The translations under genes and the position numbers were made by a program. Below, piece by piece: positions 10,795 to 21,614 of a stretch of DNA of 64,000 nucleotides. The stretch is from Azolla caroliniana (lineage: Eukaryota; Polypodiophyta), in assembly GCA_043228905.1 (NCBI GenBank), contig JBHGNT010000014.1, positions 15,748,001 through 15,812,000 on the forward strand, written 5' to 3'. Each line of letters opens with the position of its first letter. The stretch's first letter is position 1. The notes beneath the pieces were generated by a model. The model worked only from the letters and a program-made list of their open reading frames with translations, made no database searches and was not told the DNA's origin.

Positions 10795-12388
10795 TTAACA
10801 GCAGTGAACATCCCGACGAGCAGCCTTCAAAAAACATTTGCAAAGTTGCTTCAACATTTCCCGATTGGCTTCCCCTTCTTTGAAGGAAACTATAGCTTCA
10901 TTGACGATCTCCGTCTAAAAATGTAGAAGAAAAAGTGAATAAGATTAACTGAAAAGGAAAAATGGCATTAACTCGGATTTTATTTAGAACAAAACTGAAA
11001 TTGGATGTGAACAAACACGCACCGGCACAATGGCCTTAAAGTTACAAGATGTAAGTATGTCTAGAGTGATGTCCTCGGTGAATTCCGGATGACCTTGAAT
11101 GCCTAGCACATTTTCTCCTATTGCAAAGATCTCGATTTTCGTCTTTGCAGATGATGCCAACACTTCTCCACCAGGTGGTAGCTCCAAAATCTAGCAAAAA
11201 AAAGACTAAAAACTCAATTCAAACCTGAAGCATAGAAGGAAAAGGCATAAACTTCATTTCAGTCAGAATATGCAGAACTTCAAATTTGGCAAGGAAAGCA
11301 ATCCCCAGATATAGAAAGCATAAGTCCCTCAAATTCATATCAATGTCTAAAAGAAAGAAGAAATCAAATGCGGAAAGATGCTCTCACAAATCGATTCATA
11401 CGAAAAGGAAGGACTTAACTTAAAGGACATATACCTCATCTTGATGAATCTCAATTATGCTCAGTGAAGGTGGTAACTTGAGGAGAGCATAGGGCTTGGA
11501 GTAGATAGCCTCAGCAAAGGTAATCTTCTTCAACCCACATTCCCACCCATTGACCGCTCGCCCAGTCTTCCCTCCCAGAGCTCTGCTTATCACCTGTAGT
11601 AGTATCGATACGATAATTAAAAGAAGCATTGCACAAATGGATAAGAAACACTATGAGATCATTCAAAAAAGAGAAGCCACCCATCCATATATGCTCACAA
11701 CTTGACTCATCTGACCTACCACTTGAGTCACATGATTCACCCCTTAAAACTCATTAAGTTGCTTTAATTCACATTTCTACCACATGTGTGTAAGTTTCTT
11801 TCCACAATTCACATTCCTACCACAAGTGGTAAGCTCTCTTCCCACAATTCACATTCCTATCAAAACCAGTCATACAAAATCCTTTCACGATCTTCTTCGA
11901 ACTTACATACCATAATTCACATTCCAAATACAGTAATACAAAATTCTTTCACGATTTTATTCGAACTTACATACCACACTTTAGTTCGCTCCGCTCGCTC
12001 ATTGTGAAATTCAATTTTTGTTTCTCTTTTTCTATATGTTTACCTGATGACCGAAGCAAATGCCCAAAAGCTTCTTCTTCTTGGCATATATAATTTGAAT
12101 GAGGTCACAAAGCTTGAGGACCCAAGGCTCGGAGCCATGTGCATCATGTCTACTCCCAGTGATGATAAAACCATCATATCCATCAAGAGCTTCTTCACAT
12201 GGGAATTCGCTGTCGATAATGCTGAATATGTCCCAAGTCTCATTTGGCTCACCAAGCAACTGTTGGAAGATAGATGCCACTCCATTGTATTGTTTTCTCA
12301 CATATTCAGAAGCATGGCCAGCAAGAAGAATGGCAAATCTAAGGCTTTTGGTGGCATTAGCTTCTAAAGGCATGGTGGGAAGGCCCAT
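10795..12388 (-). CDS. GGP: gamma-glutamyl-peptidase-like class I glutamine amidotransferase (4 exons)
   Basis: Exons on the minus strand are 12044-12388, 11435-11593, 11023-11190 and 10795-10914. All junctions are GT-AG and together they give 263 codons plus TAA. The start is the ATG at 12388; a GTG/TTG pair just upstream is not used. The protein has the class I glutamine amidotransferase fold. Early motifs are EFPCEEALDGYDGFIITGS. The nucleophile Cys111 lies in LLGICFGHQ at the end of exon 1, and His202 and Glu204 lie in GIQGHPEF in exon 3, so the triad is intact. Length and exon pattern fit plant gamma-glutamyl peptidases of about 250 residues. These cytosolic enzymes remove the gamma-glutamyl group from glutathione or its conjugates; the exact substrate here is inferred. 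The C-terminal exon is short and ends in DVHCC. Strand-opposite frames over exon 1 are shadows. Confidence 0.92.
11766..11975. repeat. short tandem repeats in GGP intron 1
   Basis: Within the 450-bp first intron, AATTCACATT(T/C)CTACCAC-type units of about 41 bp occur about three times from 11766. A second unit containing TTTCACGATCTTCTTCGAAC and ACTTACATACCA occurs twice, at about 11880 and 11950. They lie entirely within the intron and leave the splice sites intact. Confidence 0.65.
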
Positions 12389-12420
12389 CAACACGAGGGA
12401 AATAGAGACAAAATGAGAGG

Positions 12421-12452
<32 letters not shown>
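12421..12452 (-). repeat. (CT)n in the GGP 5' leader
   Basis: About 15 GA units on the + strand, i.e. (CT)n on the coding strand, lie 33-64 bp upstream of the GGP start codon. This is probably within the 5' UTR, where pyrimidine runs are common in plant genes. Confidence 0.7.
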
Positions 12453-12453
<1 letters not shown>

Positions 12454-12526
12454 AGGTCTCTAATGGATGAGGAAGGATACTTTTTGTTCTGTTTGTTCTA
12501 TGAAGAAACTGAAAGGAAATGAGGGG

Positions 12527-12534
12527 TATTTATA
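12527..12534 (-). promoter_or_regulatory. putative TATA box of the GGP gene
   Basis: The minus strand reads CATATAAATACCCC, with TATAAATA about 140 bp upstream of the GGP ATG. Its position and sequence fit a plant TATA box. No transcript evidence is available. Confidence 0.5.
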
Positions 12535-12619
12535 TGAGCAACTTGGTATCTTTGTGGGTGAGTAGTTATAGTGCAGAGAATCCATTCAAAACTTAGAATA
12601 AAACAACTGCACCACAGAG

Positions 12620-13200
12620 AAAAAGAGGAAGGAGGAAGAGGAGGAGGAGGAGGAAGAGGAGAAAAAACAATGTTAAAAAGGAGAATTTCCTGGTTTTCTT
12701 TTGCTATAAAAAATATATATATATATATATATATTCTTAACAAAAGGCGAGCGATCCTGAAGCACCAAAGAAAGGTGGATTCCTCCCTCTTCCCATTACA
12801 GATCAATACCCATCTCTATCTCTATCTCTATCTATCTATCTCTATCTATCTATCTCTGTTAATCTGCCTCACTCTGTGCTCTGTTGTGTGGATGGATGGA
12901 TTTCTATAAACATAATATCAACATATCTGTTAAATGGGCGAAGCCGAGGAGCTATATGCTTCATCTTTCTATCTCTTTCTTCCTCTTTTCTTTTAAATTT
13001 CTCGTCTGTAGTCTTCTTGCCCTTGTCTGTATTCTTCTTTCATGTCTTTGTAACGTAAGGAAGGAAAAAAAAAGGGGGGCAAAGGAAGGATTGCCTGTCG
13101 GAGAGAGGGATGACAGAGATGGATGCAGACAGAGACAGAGACAGAGATGGAGATGGAGATGGAGATGGAGAAATAAAGGCAGGATCCATCCATCCATCAG
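12620..13200. repeat. cluster of simple-sequence repeats
   Basis: This stretch holds (GGA)n near 12630-12660, (TA)n at about 12713-12733, (CTAT/CTATCT)n at about 12812-12857, (AGAGAC/GGAGAT)n at about 13129-13171 and CCAT repeats near 13188. All open frames here are low-complexity artefacts. No gene is supported. Confidence 0.75.
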
Positions 13201-13288
13201 GAGGTACTTACTTTTCGTACCTCTGTCCGACTGCAGCCCCCCCCCCCCCCCTGCCTCCCCTGTTTCTGGTCCTCTGCCCTGTTCTGGC

Positions 13289-13594
13289 AAATGTCCGGCC
13301 TAGTGTGAAACCGGACATTTGCAACCCAACCCCCCCCCCAAAGCCTTTTGGGCAAATGGCCGCCAACCCCGCCCGGTCTCGTCGCACCCATGGGCTTGAT
13401 TGATTGGCTGCAAACGGTGGTGGTGCGTGGGATGGATGTTGTGAGGTCCGGCCTGGTTTGAAACCGGACATTTGCATCCTCCCCCAAAAGCCTTTTGGCC
13501 AAATGTCCGGCCACAAGGGAAATGGCCGCCCGGTCTCTAGCCATAACTCGTTGGCTGATTGATGAGCTGCAAATGGTGGTGCATCGGATGGATG
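13289..13594. repeat. about 150-bp tandem duplication with CCGGACATTT palindromes
   Basis: Unit 1 (13289-13437) and unit 2 (13443-13594) both run GTCCGGCC, GAAACCGGACATTTGCA, a C-run, AAGCCTTTTGG, CAAATGGCCGCC/CAAATGTCCGGCC, CGCCCGGTCTC, TTGGCTG(A)TTGA and end in GGATGGATG. AAATGTCCGG and its reverse complement CCGGACATTT recur, so each unit can form a hairpin. The segment is noticeably more GC-rich than its surroundings. Confidence 0.75.
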
Positions 13595-13655
13595 GATGGA
13601 TGGACTGCGACGAACCAACGACAAATCTAGCCCCCCATAAAAATAAAAACAAACG

Positions 13656-13905
13656 AGTGTTTCTTTCCTCGTATATAGGCCAATGCTTCTCTACATAACA
13701 TTAACATTATGGTCACGAGTTACAATGGGGCACACCCCGTAGTGTTTCTTTCCTCGTATAGGCCAATGCTTCTCTACATAACATTAACATTATGGTCATG
13801 AGTTAAATTGGGGCACACCCCGTAGTGTTTCTTTCCTCGTATAGCCCAATGCCTCTCTACATAACATTTGCATTATGGTCACGAGTTACAATGGGGCACA
13901 CCACG
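13656..13905. repeat. 84-bp tandem repeat, three copies
   Basis: Three near-identical units start near 13656, 13741 and 13824. Each contains GTGTTTCTTTCCTCGTATA, CCAATGC(T/C)TCTCTACATAAC, CATTATGGTCA(C/T)GAGTTA and GGGGCACACC. The last unit decays after GGGGCACACCACGG. No coding potential is recognised. Confidence 0.85.
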
Positions 13906-14810
13906 GGGTGTGCGGAAGTAGACAACATCATCATCACTTGGCTCCACGAAAAAAAAAAGGCATTTCTTTCCTCGTAGGACATCCAACTTTATGCAGTTTT
14001 TTCTTTCTCTCTTTTTTTTACATGCATAAAAGTTGCCTTATCATAATGGGACACTACATAAATAAGGCCTTTTATTTTATTTTTTTATTTTATTTGGCCA
14101 ACGTTAACAAGAAAAGTTTCGAGGGTCCTCAAATGAGATTGCGTGTTGGTTGATATACACGTGATGTATATATTAGTTTGCGGAAAGTTTGGGAACTCAA
14201 AGGGGGGTTTGAACTTTGTACTATGCATTCAATGCATATGATATAGGGGCTTTACGTACCGTGAACATCCTATCTGAGGTATAATCTGCCAGACATCCTT
14301 GTATGGGCCGCGGACCAACATTCAATTTCCCCTTTATATTCGCAACCCCTGTTCCAACTCGACCAAATTGCCACATGTCCCATTCTATGAACTGTTGTTG
14401 TTGGCCTAGTTTCGTATTGGTAGGACATGTCCCACCATATGCTGAATGGGTCTAAGGTTTAGGGTTAGATTATGTGGCATAGATTTGCCTCATCACACTA
14501 TCCCATTCATTCATTCTCTTATGTTAGTGTTAGATTTACCATGTTTTGTTTCACTTAATCTCGTTTGCATTATAGTAGGCACTTTCATAATGCTGTCTGT
14601 TCCTAATCTTCTGAGTGTGCACATAACTAAAGGAAATATGACTATATTGTTGATGAAAGAGAAAACTATTGATCAAGATGGGGAAGATTAATTTTTGTGT
14701 GCACATCACTTGCCCAATTTAAACTGCAAATTCCACAATAATTTTGCCGACAAGATCGTTCATAGAGCCATCCAAATTAGAAGGTGGCTGCAAACCGATT
14801 TGACCTCGCT
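13906..14810. other. no gene recognised
   Basis: Contains T-rich tracts near 14005-14100 and two short open frames (14446-14691, 14695-14925) that touch the next duplication. No domain is recognisable. Confidence 0.4.
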
Positions 14811-15103
14811 AAATGTAGTAAAGGAAGTTCCATATTTCATGTTGAATATGAAGATGTATACTGATTGGCATATGAAAAATAAATATAAAGAGCCAGCTAA
14901 TCGGTACGCATCACTTCTCGTGTAAGCAAGGAATGAAGGATTGGTTTCTTGCAGGATTAACAGCTAAGTTGTAAATGAAGTTCCATCTTTCATGTTGAAT
15001 ATGAAGATGTATACTGATTGGCATATGAAAAATAAATATAAAGATCCAGCTAATCGGTAAGCATTGCTTCTCAAGTAAGCAAGGAATCAAGGATTGGTTT
15101 TTC
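14811..15103. repeat. about 155-bp direct tandem duplication
   Basis: Two nearly identical units (14811-14965 and 14966-15103) share CATGTTGAATATGAAGATG, TATACTGATTGGCATATG, AAAAATAAATATAAAGA and CCAGCTAATCGGTA. They differ at scattered positions, so the duplication is not brand new. A C-run follows at 15196-15206. Confidence 0.85.
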
Positions 15104-16906
15104 ATCAATAAGCATCCTAATTACCACCAATCCTGCAAACATATATACACGTTACACATTATGGATCGCCACTGTCGCAACAGTTTACCCAACGCCCCCC
15201 CCCCCTTTCTTGAGCATCAGCTCATTCAAAAACTGTTGCTGAGATATCACATTCAATCATAATGAAATAGATATATTACAATCAATCCAGCAAAATGTTA
15301 CATTTTTATAGGATCAGGTAAAACTTTGCCACTACTAGTCATTGATCTTTTCTGTGCACAACACAGGAACACCAATTCTAACTGGAAACGAAGGGGACAT
15401 TGCTGATACCCTGCCTGATGAGAGTATCTTTCACACAGATCCCTCTATCCATCCCAAATGAATAGTGGCACTCCATCCATGCTTACCAAGTAAATGTTCA
15501 CCTGAATTCCATAGAAGTGTGCCCTTTAAGCATAACCATTCTTTCTTCAGAAAGTACTGTCAATCGTAGGTTCACAGATTAATAGTAACACATTGATGAG
15601 CCAGATCTGTACATCAAAAGATTGGATTGATTTACAAATGCAACCAGATTTTCATTTACTTCATAGTTATTCTGTAGCAGCTTTCAATTTACAGGAGAAA
15701 ATTTAGAGTCTGGGCCCCATGAAAAGACCTACAACAGCTTCTGCATATAAATTTTGAAATCTTCACTCTTATAATTTACAGTAAAAGAAAAAAATTAATG
15801 CATTTGTAATACTGGCCTATTTTCAGAAATGCTGGAGTTCTCCAAAAGACCAGGAACCTGGAGTTTTATTTCTGATAATGGCCTTTGTTTTATCCATTAC
15901 AATTGGAATTGATTGACCCTACTACTTCAGCAGTGATGTATTCCTACTTTCCTCTCCTTCCTTAGTGCTACATGATGCAAATAAAAGTCAAGATATTTCC
16001 CAGACACATAATACAAAACCTTCACACTTTGTACAGCTGCACATCAGAACTCCTACAAGAAAAGGCTAACACATCGTACAGAATAAATCAACCAAAACTA
16101 AACAAACATTAAGGTTTACAATTTAGAAAGTACAACAATTGAGAACATGCAGACTTTGCTCGCTAATAACTCCACATATTTGCGTATTAATGGGAATCAT
16201 TGATATATAAATCAGCACAAATACTTTCTCCTACCTTATGCAAAACAAGCATACAATAAGAGATTGTAAAAATAATAGAGCAACCTATAAACATGTTCAA
16301 TCAGGTCTAGAATACCAAACCTTATCAAAGTCCCCTTTTCTAAAAATCTAACTTGGAAAACCAAAAAAATGACGATTTTTTAAGTTCATATCATTGGTTC
16401 TCTCTTCATTAAATCAACACTTGATAATAGGTACTCGTCATACTTGCATGTGTGTAGCTTTTTTTAATTGGCATTATCTACATGTTGGAAGCAAGAAGAA
16501 AGAAATCATGAATATGTAGTGTGGCTGTTTTCACAATGCAAACACCTATTTCAAACTCAGAATACTGTCCAGATTGTTACTCAACTTGACTAAATTGAGA
16601 CTTTTGATGAGATTAATCTTTCTTATCAACTCTTTGTAGAATACACATAATGTAAAAACTGTATCATTACCTTGAGGCCAACCGAGTCTAGCTCTGAAAC
16701 TATTATCTAGATAATGACCAATAGGTCACCAGTTTAAGAATCAAAAGGCTCTGTCCAAATGGGATCGCACTGAGGGCATTGTTCCAATATTCTCCAGTTG
16801 GCTATATGCCCTTTACACTCATTCCAAATATTATATGTTCAAACAAAATGTATTTGTCGATTATGAGACAAATGCAAGCAAATTTTCCTATAAGGATGTT
16901 GCTACT
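15104..16906. other. intergenic, 3' of the PPR gene
   Basis: No gene recognised. I looked on the minus strand just beyond the PPR stop (16740-16906) for the rest of an E or DYW domain and saw none. Confidence 0.45.
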
Positions 16907-18997
16907 TTAGGTGGTTACGTAGATATTCGATAATAGAACAAATGCTGATGTGCAATGTGGATCAAGGTCATGAACCTTCTGGGAAGCATACTGTGCAAGA
17001 TTGATATCACCCGATAGTTTACAAGCATTAAGCAAAGCCATCCACACTGAGGCTGTAGGTTCTACCTCTACAACCTTAATAAATGCTAATGCCTCCATGA
17101 TTTGCCCTGCTCTACCCAATAGGTCAACCATACAAGCACAAACTTCAGAAGTGGGCATTATTCCATGCCGTTTTTTCATCATATCAAAGTATGCACAACC
17201 CTCTTTCACTAGGCCAGAATGGGTACAGGCAGAAAGAATGCCAACGAAAGTGATATCATCGATCCGCACACATTCTCTTTCCATCTCAAGAAACACTTCC
17301 ACTGCCTTGTCTGCCATCCCGAGCTGACCATATCCAGCAATCATCGCACTCCACGAGACTTCATCCCGGGTGGACATAGTCTCGAACACTTCACGTGCAT
17401 GATGTGGCATGCCACATTTACCATACATGTCAATAAGAGTGCTACCCACAAAAACATCTGAGTCAAACCCATTGTCATAAATGCAAGCATGGATACATCT
17501 TCCATGCTCAAAAGCTCCTAGATTTGCACAAGCTTTCAGAATGGTTAGGAATGTGACTTTATCTGGCTTCACATCCATCTTAACCATCTTTTGAAACAAA
17601 ACCAATGCCTCTATGGGAGATTCATGAACACAATATGCAGCAATGATGGCATTCCAAGACACTAAGTCTTGCTCAGTCATATAATCGAATACATGGCGAG
17701 CATCTTCAAGAACTCCACATTTCGCATACATATCGACAATGGCACTGCCTACAAAGGGCCATGCCCCCATTCCACATTGTGTTATCCGACTATAAACACT
17801 TTCGCCCATAGCAAGGTAATGCAACCTTGCACATGCCTTCAGGAGACTAAGGTATGTAACCTTGTCAGGTGCCATTCTCTTCTCTTTTTCCATCTTTCTA
17901 AAAAACCCAATGGCTTCTGCTGCATCACCATGTTCAGCATAAGCTAAAATAATGCTATTCCACAAAGGTACATCTTGCATGCTGACTCTTTCAAGTATCA
18001 TGTGTGCATAGCTCATATTGCCAAAAGTAGCATACATATCAATGAGGGCACTCGCTATAAAACTGTCCGATTCTAGAGCATTGCTATTCATTTCAGCATG
18101 AAGCTGATGTAATAATTCTAACTTATTCGTGCAAGCCTTTATAACAGAAAGAAAGGTCACTTCATCGGGTTTAAATCCCTTACTCTTCATATCATGGAAG
18201 AGCTCAAATGCCTTCTCAGGAAGACCATGCTGTACAAGGCCAGAAATTATCGTATTCCACGACACAATAGAGAAAACTGGCAATTCCCTGAAGAGATATA
18301 GGGCATCCTCGATGTTTCCATGTTTGCAATACATGTCCAAAAGAGTGTTTCTGACATAAAGATTGTAGTGGGGGCCATGACCACTAACATATGCATGAAC
18401 ATGCATAAGACTTGAGGATGTGGTACAAGCCTTAAGAGCATTGACACATGTAACTCCATTAAGATTTACCCCTTCCTGGATCATTGTCGAAAAGAGGTTG
18501 AAAGCATGTTTGAGGTGGTTGGATCTCACATAAAACCCAATCATAGAAGTCCATGTGTCTGTATCCTTATGTGGCGTGCTTTCAAAGACATTTTCAGCAT
18601 CTTTGAAACTATCACATTTCATGTACACATTCAAGAGAAGATTTCTCAATGTGGAATTTTGCACAAATCCATTTTCCCTTATATGATCATGAATATGATG
18701 AGCTCCTATCAGCGTCTTTGCTTGTATACACTCTTTTAGAAGACACGTATATGCCTCAAAGAGATTGAATTCTACTACAGCTTCATTCTTCTTATTTTTC
18801 TTCTTCTTTACATCTAGAAGGTTTATAGCTCTTTTCCAATAACCTTTTCTGCAAAGAAATCTTAGAGCTTCATATGGATCATCTAATTCTAGAGTTTCTC
18901 TAAAGTCATCAGAAGTAGAAAACCTTGAAACATGTGACTGCCTGTAAGATCTTCCAAAAGGGAACTTTCCATAGGTCTTTTCAAAGACCAAGACCAT
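16907..18997 (-). CDS. PLS-class pentatricopeptide repeat protein, truncated E domain
   Basis: A single-exon frame of 696 residues from the ATG at 18997; a GTG directly upstream is not a plausible start. From about residue 75 there are about 17 PPR units in the P-L-S pattern. Typical blocks are LLDMYCKHGNIEDALYLF, IVSWNTIISGLVQHGLPEKA, KPDEVTFLSVIKAC, VGSTLIDMYGKCGMPHHARE and VSWSAMIAGYGQLGMADKA. The C-terminus begins an E domain (VWMALLNACKLSGD, then VLLSNIY) but stops at YVTT, so the rest of E and any DYW cytidine-deaminase-like domain are absent. PLS proteins normally bind organelle RNA for C-to-U editing or processing. Without DYW, this one would need a partner or another role. The N-terminal targeting leader seems to be out of frame (see 18981-19124), so the gene may be recently damaged. 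Confidence 0.85.
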   Translation of the reverse strand: MVLVFEKTYGKFPFGRSYRQSHVSRFSTSDDFRETLELDDPYEALRFLCRKGYWKRAINLLDVKKKKNKKNEAVVEFNLFEAYTCLLKECIQAKTLIGAHHIHDHIRENGFVQNSTLRNLLLNVYMKCDSFKDAENVFESTPHKDTDTWTSMIGFYVRSNHLKHAFNLFSTMIQEGVNLNGVTCVNALKACTTSSSLMHVHAYVSGHGPHYNLYVRNTLLDMYCKHGNIEDALYLFRELPVFSIVSWNTIISGLVQHGLPEKAFELFHDMKSKGFKPDEVTFLSVIKACTNKLELLHQLHAEMNSNALESDSFIASALIDMYATFGNMSYAHMILERVSMQDVPLWNSIILAYAEHGDAAEAIGFFRKMEKEKRMAPDKVTYLSLLKACARLHYLAMGESVYSRITQCGMGAWPFVGSAIVDMYAKCGVLEDARHVFDYMTEQDLVSWNAIIAAYCVHESPIEALVLFQKMVKMDVKPDKVTFLTILKACANLGAFEHGRCIHACIYDNGFDSDVFVGSTLIDMYGKCGMPHHAREVFETMSTRDEVSWSAMIAGYGQLGMADKAVEVFLEMERECVRIDDITFVGILSACTHSGLVKEGCAYFDMMKKRHGIMPTSEVCACMVDLLGRAGQIMEALAFIKVVEVEPTASVWMALLNACKLSGDINLAQYASQKVHDLDPHCTSAFVLLSNIYVTT

Positions 18998-19124
18998 CAC
19001 TCACATATAATTTTGTGCTTGTGTGTCTCATGGCAGAGTTCTCTGTAGGATAAACAGACGTAAAAGCCAGCAAATTTTCTGACAGAATTCTCTGTTGGAG
19101 AATCAGAGTAAAAAACAACACCAT
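18981..19124 (-). pseudogene. out-of-frame N-terminal leader of the PPR gene
   Basis: A 47-codon frame from the ATG at 19124 contains LSENLLAFTSVYP and TKLYVSDGLGL, then stops where it overlaps the PPR start. The PPR pseudogene at 22.8 kb carries the same leader (LENILAFTPISP, KLYVSDALGF) fused in frame to YGKFPFGR. Relative to that copy, about 10 extra bases follow the leader here, around TTTGAAAAGACC. The leader therefore looks like the original transit peptide, disconnected by an indel. Confidence 0.6.
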
Positions 19125-19184
19125 CTGTGCCCTGTCTTGATAACACCATGAGGAGATGATTTTATTGACAATGATAAGCCACAA

Positions 19185-19693
19185 AATTTCACATTTCTAG
19201 CATTGTTTCTGGTTTGTTAAATGATTACTCTTTCTTCATCCACGCAGAATATTTGCAAAACTAAATTTGGTTATAAGATTCGGTGCTACTTGACATCTAC
19301 ATCTCTCAGAGTATATTCAAGAGACATACACAATGTTCAGTAATGATGCAAATCATTGTGTACAGCAGAAGTATGTAAAATCAAAGAAAAAGCAAAATTG
19401 ACAATCAAATGCTAAAAGAAAAAGAGCTGAAGCGATTGTAATTGCAATGCAGGAAAAAATATATATGCGAAAAGGCGTTGACGTTCATTTGCAATTAATT
19501 GTAAACAAATGGATGATGAAGTGCTGAAAGAAAACAAGAAGCAATGGATAATATTAAAGAGAGATGGACATCGAATCATCGGGCATTAGCAGAAGAAAAA
19601 AAAAACTGCAAAACGAAAATGGCCTTTAGGATCAAACCAACTACAAGAAAACAATACTCAATGGTATCGAGCATGTCTGATCATTCACTCCCC
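19185..19693. other. spacer upstream of the PPR gene, no gene recognised
   Basis: AT-rich sequence with A-runs and no coding signal on either strand. It should contain the PPR promoter, but I could not identify a clear TATA box. Confidence 0.35.
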
Positions 19694-19774
19694 TCGCAAC
19701 TCTGTATATGAATTAGAATTAGAATTTTTTTCGTCCATAAAGAGGCCAGTTTTGACCTATGGGGCCATTAAGAG
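19694..19774 (-). repeat. LINE 3' tail (subfamily 2)
   Basis: On the minus strand GGCCCCATAGGTCAAAACTGG continues into CCTCTTTATGGACGAAAAA and two TCTAAT-type units. This is nearly the same as the tail at 4368-4430. The hairpin AGGTCAAAACTGGCCT is at 19743-19758. It directly follows the copied V-ATPase c intron sequence in the same orientation. Confidence 0.75.
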
Positions 19775-19986
19775 AAATAAAGTAACAGAGAAAGATATTC
19801 ATTGGATCCATAACGTGAGGATGAGAAAGAAGTCTTGAGAAAGAGAGAGACAGAGGCAGAGGCAGAGATGTAGAGAAACTTACATGAGAAGAGGAGAGCT
19901 GCAGCGGTACCAAGGAAGCCGAATGAGGAGAGGGGGCAGTGCGGTCGCCAGAAGTGCTCGACATAGCTCTGTGTGTCTGTGTGTGC

Positions 19987-20030
<44 letters not shown>

Positions 20031-20100
20031 GAGTACTGTAGAGAAACAGAGTAATAGAGAGGAACAGAGTATGTACATAATGTAGAGGAACAGAGTAGTG
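19775..20100 (-). pseudogene. copied 5' end of the V-ATPase subunit c gene (leader, exon 1, start of intron 1)
   Basis: On the minus strand ACAGAGCTATGTCGAGCACT leads into an exon-1 copy (19884-19964) ending in CAT|GTAAGT, matching exon 1 of the intact gene at 31872-31947. It is 81 bp instead of 76. A 5-bp insertion in the CTCTCCTC run shifts the frame after TAP, so the start of the proteolipid cannot be read. Intron homology continues through CACGTTATGGATCCA and AATATCTTT to about 19775, where the LINE tail begins. Upstream, a long (CT)n (19988-20026) parallels the pyrimidine leader of the intact gene. No exon 2 or 3 is present nearby. Confidence 0.85.
19988..20026 (-). repeat. (CT)n upstream of the copied V-ATPase c exon
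   Basis: About 19 GA units on the + strand, between the copied exon 1 and a series of TACTCTGTTTCTCTACA-like repeats at 20027-20100. Confidence 0.8.
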
Positions 20101-21607
20101 AAGAGAAAACGAGTAGTGTAGAGGATGGGACAAAAAGGAAGCTCTAATTTAATTGAATGGCTACTAGATTAGGCTTAATTACAATGCAGGATTTCATGAT
20201 GGTCTCACAAAAATGATTAATGGCATTTTGGACAGGCATGTCCAACATTTGGTACATCCAAGAGTTGTATAGGTATTATTGGGTTTCTTCGTATCGCAAC
20301 GTTTAATTCCCCCATGTTTGGATGAAGGATCACGAATAGCTTGATTTGGACATTTGCTAGGAAAGGAGTCTTGCCAATATGTATATGAATGAATGATGTC
20401 GTAAGAAACATGGATGGAGGAAAGAGCTATAAAAAAAAGTGTGGGGATTCCAAATGCCTATAACTTGACGGCAACATGTGATTGAGGTGGTTTGGTAATG
20501 TTGAAGAGTTGCAGTATTCATTTGGAGGATTATGGTTGGGGCCTTTGTTTCAGAGATGCATTAAGTCAAAGAACAACTGCTATTTTGATGTATTTCTTTT
20601 GCTCAATCGAAGTTGATAATTTGTAGGCATCGATTTGTTTCATGTCCAATGAGAATAATGGTTCAGAAGGTCATGAATGTTGTTAGAGTGATGATCTAAT
20701 GTAAGCATATGATAAGGATATAATATATATGAGATAAGAAAGGAGAGAGAGAAAGAAGGGTGCCGATCCACCCGACCACCCCCGAGCAAAGGGATCGAGA
20801 TGGACTTGAGCCTCGATCGGCGTCCCATACCACCATTGTGGCGTCGAGTGGTACTTGGTGCTAGTGCGCTCGCTACAAGAGTTGACCCACCACGAAACAG
20901 AGTCTTGACATAGTCAAGAGATTATGAAATGAGGGTAGCTAGGCCTCATATTTATGGTGAGACCCAAGCCCCGCCAGGCAAGTTCACACTTGGCCTAATG
21001 GGTTGTCTCAATCACGAGGATTAAAAGTAATCCTCCCCTTCTTTACACTCTCATTTAACCCTCACACTTATCCACGTGTATAGAATACTACGATAATTGT
21101 CACCATGGGATATTATATGGTCATGCCTGTAACAAATGTAATGTGGATGCGTCTAACCTGAATAATAAGATCTCCATTCAATTCGATATTTGTATACATG
21201 GAGTTAATTGAACTGATGTCCCACTTTCAAGTTATTTTGGTGCACTTAAGGGATTGGATGTTATGGTTCAATTGAAGTGTGAGAAATGCTTTGTTTCCTA
21301 ATTTATAAGTTGGGCAAAAGAAATATGTACGAGGTTTAAAACAAAATAATTGGGAAAATTCCATTGTTGGAAAAGTTGAGGAATCTATTGCATAAACATT
21401 GAAGAGCAAGAATTATGTAAGGGGTAAATGTCATCATATTCATCGCCTAAATTTGTCTATGGGGTGAGAGTGAGTTCAAAGTATTTGGATAATAGAGAAA
21501 TCCAAAGTTCGTTGTAAGGTAGTCTTGGTGATGTGGATCCCAAAGGGATCCAAATTCCATTGTAAGTTAGTCATGGTGGTGTTTTTCTTTCGTAATGAAA
21601 TTTGTTA
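20101..21607. other. intergenic, no gene recognised
   Basis: No coding signal. A somewhat GC-richer block at about 20755-21010 has the look of old retroelement sequence, but no LTR termini or coding homology could be read. Confidence 0.35.
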
Positions 21608-21614
21608 TCTATGG

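Noticed and set aside
12047-12416. Two plus-strand frames over GGP exon 1
   Set aside because: Antisense shadows of the conserved exon; the minus-strand reading has the catalytic motif and splice sites.
12993-13652. Several 60-150 codon frames near 13 kb
   Set aside because: Built from microsatellites, C-runs and the 150-bp duplication; composition explains them.
17001-18739. Plus-strand frames of 76-108 codons
   Set aside because: All lie antisense to the PPR frame and share no family features.
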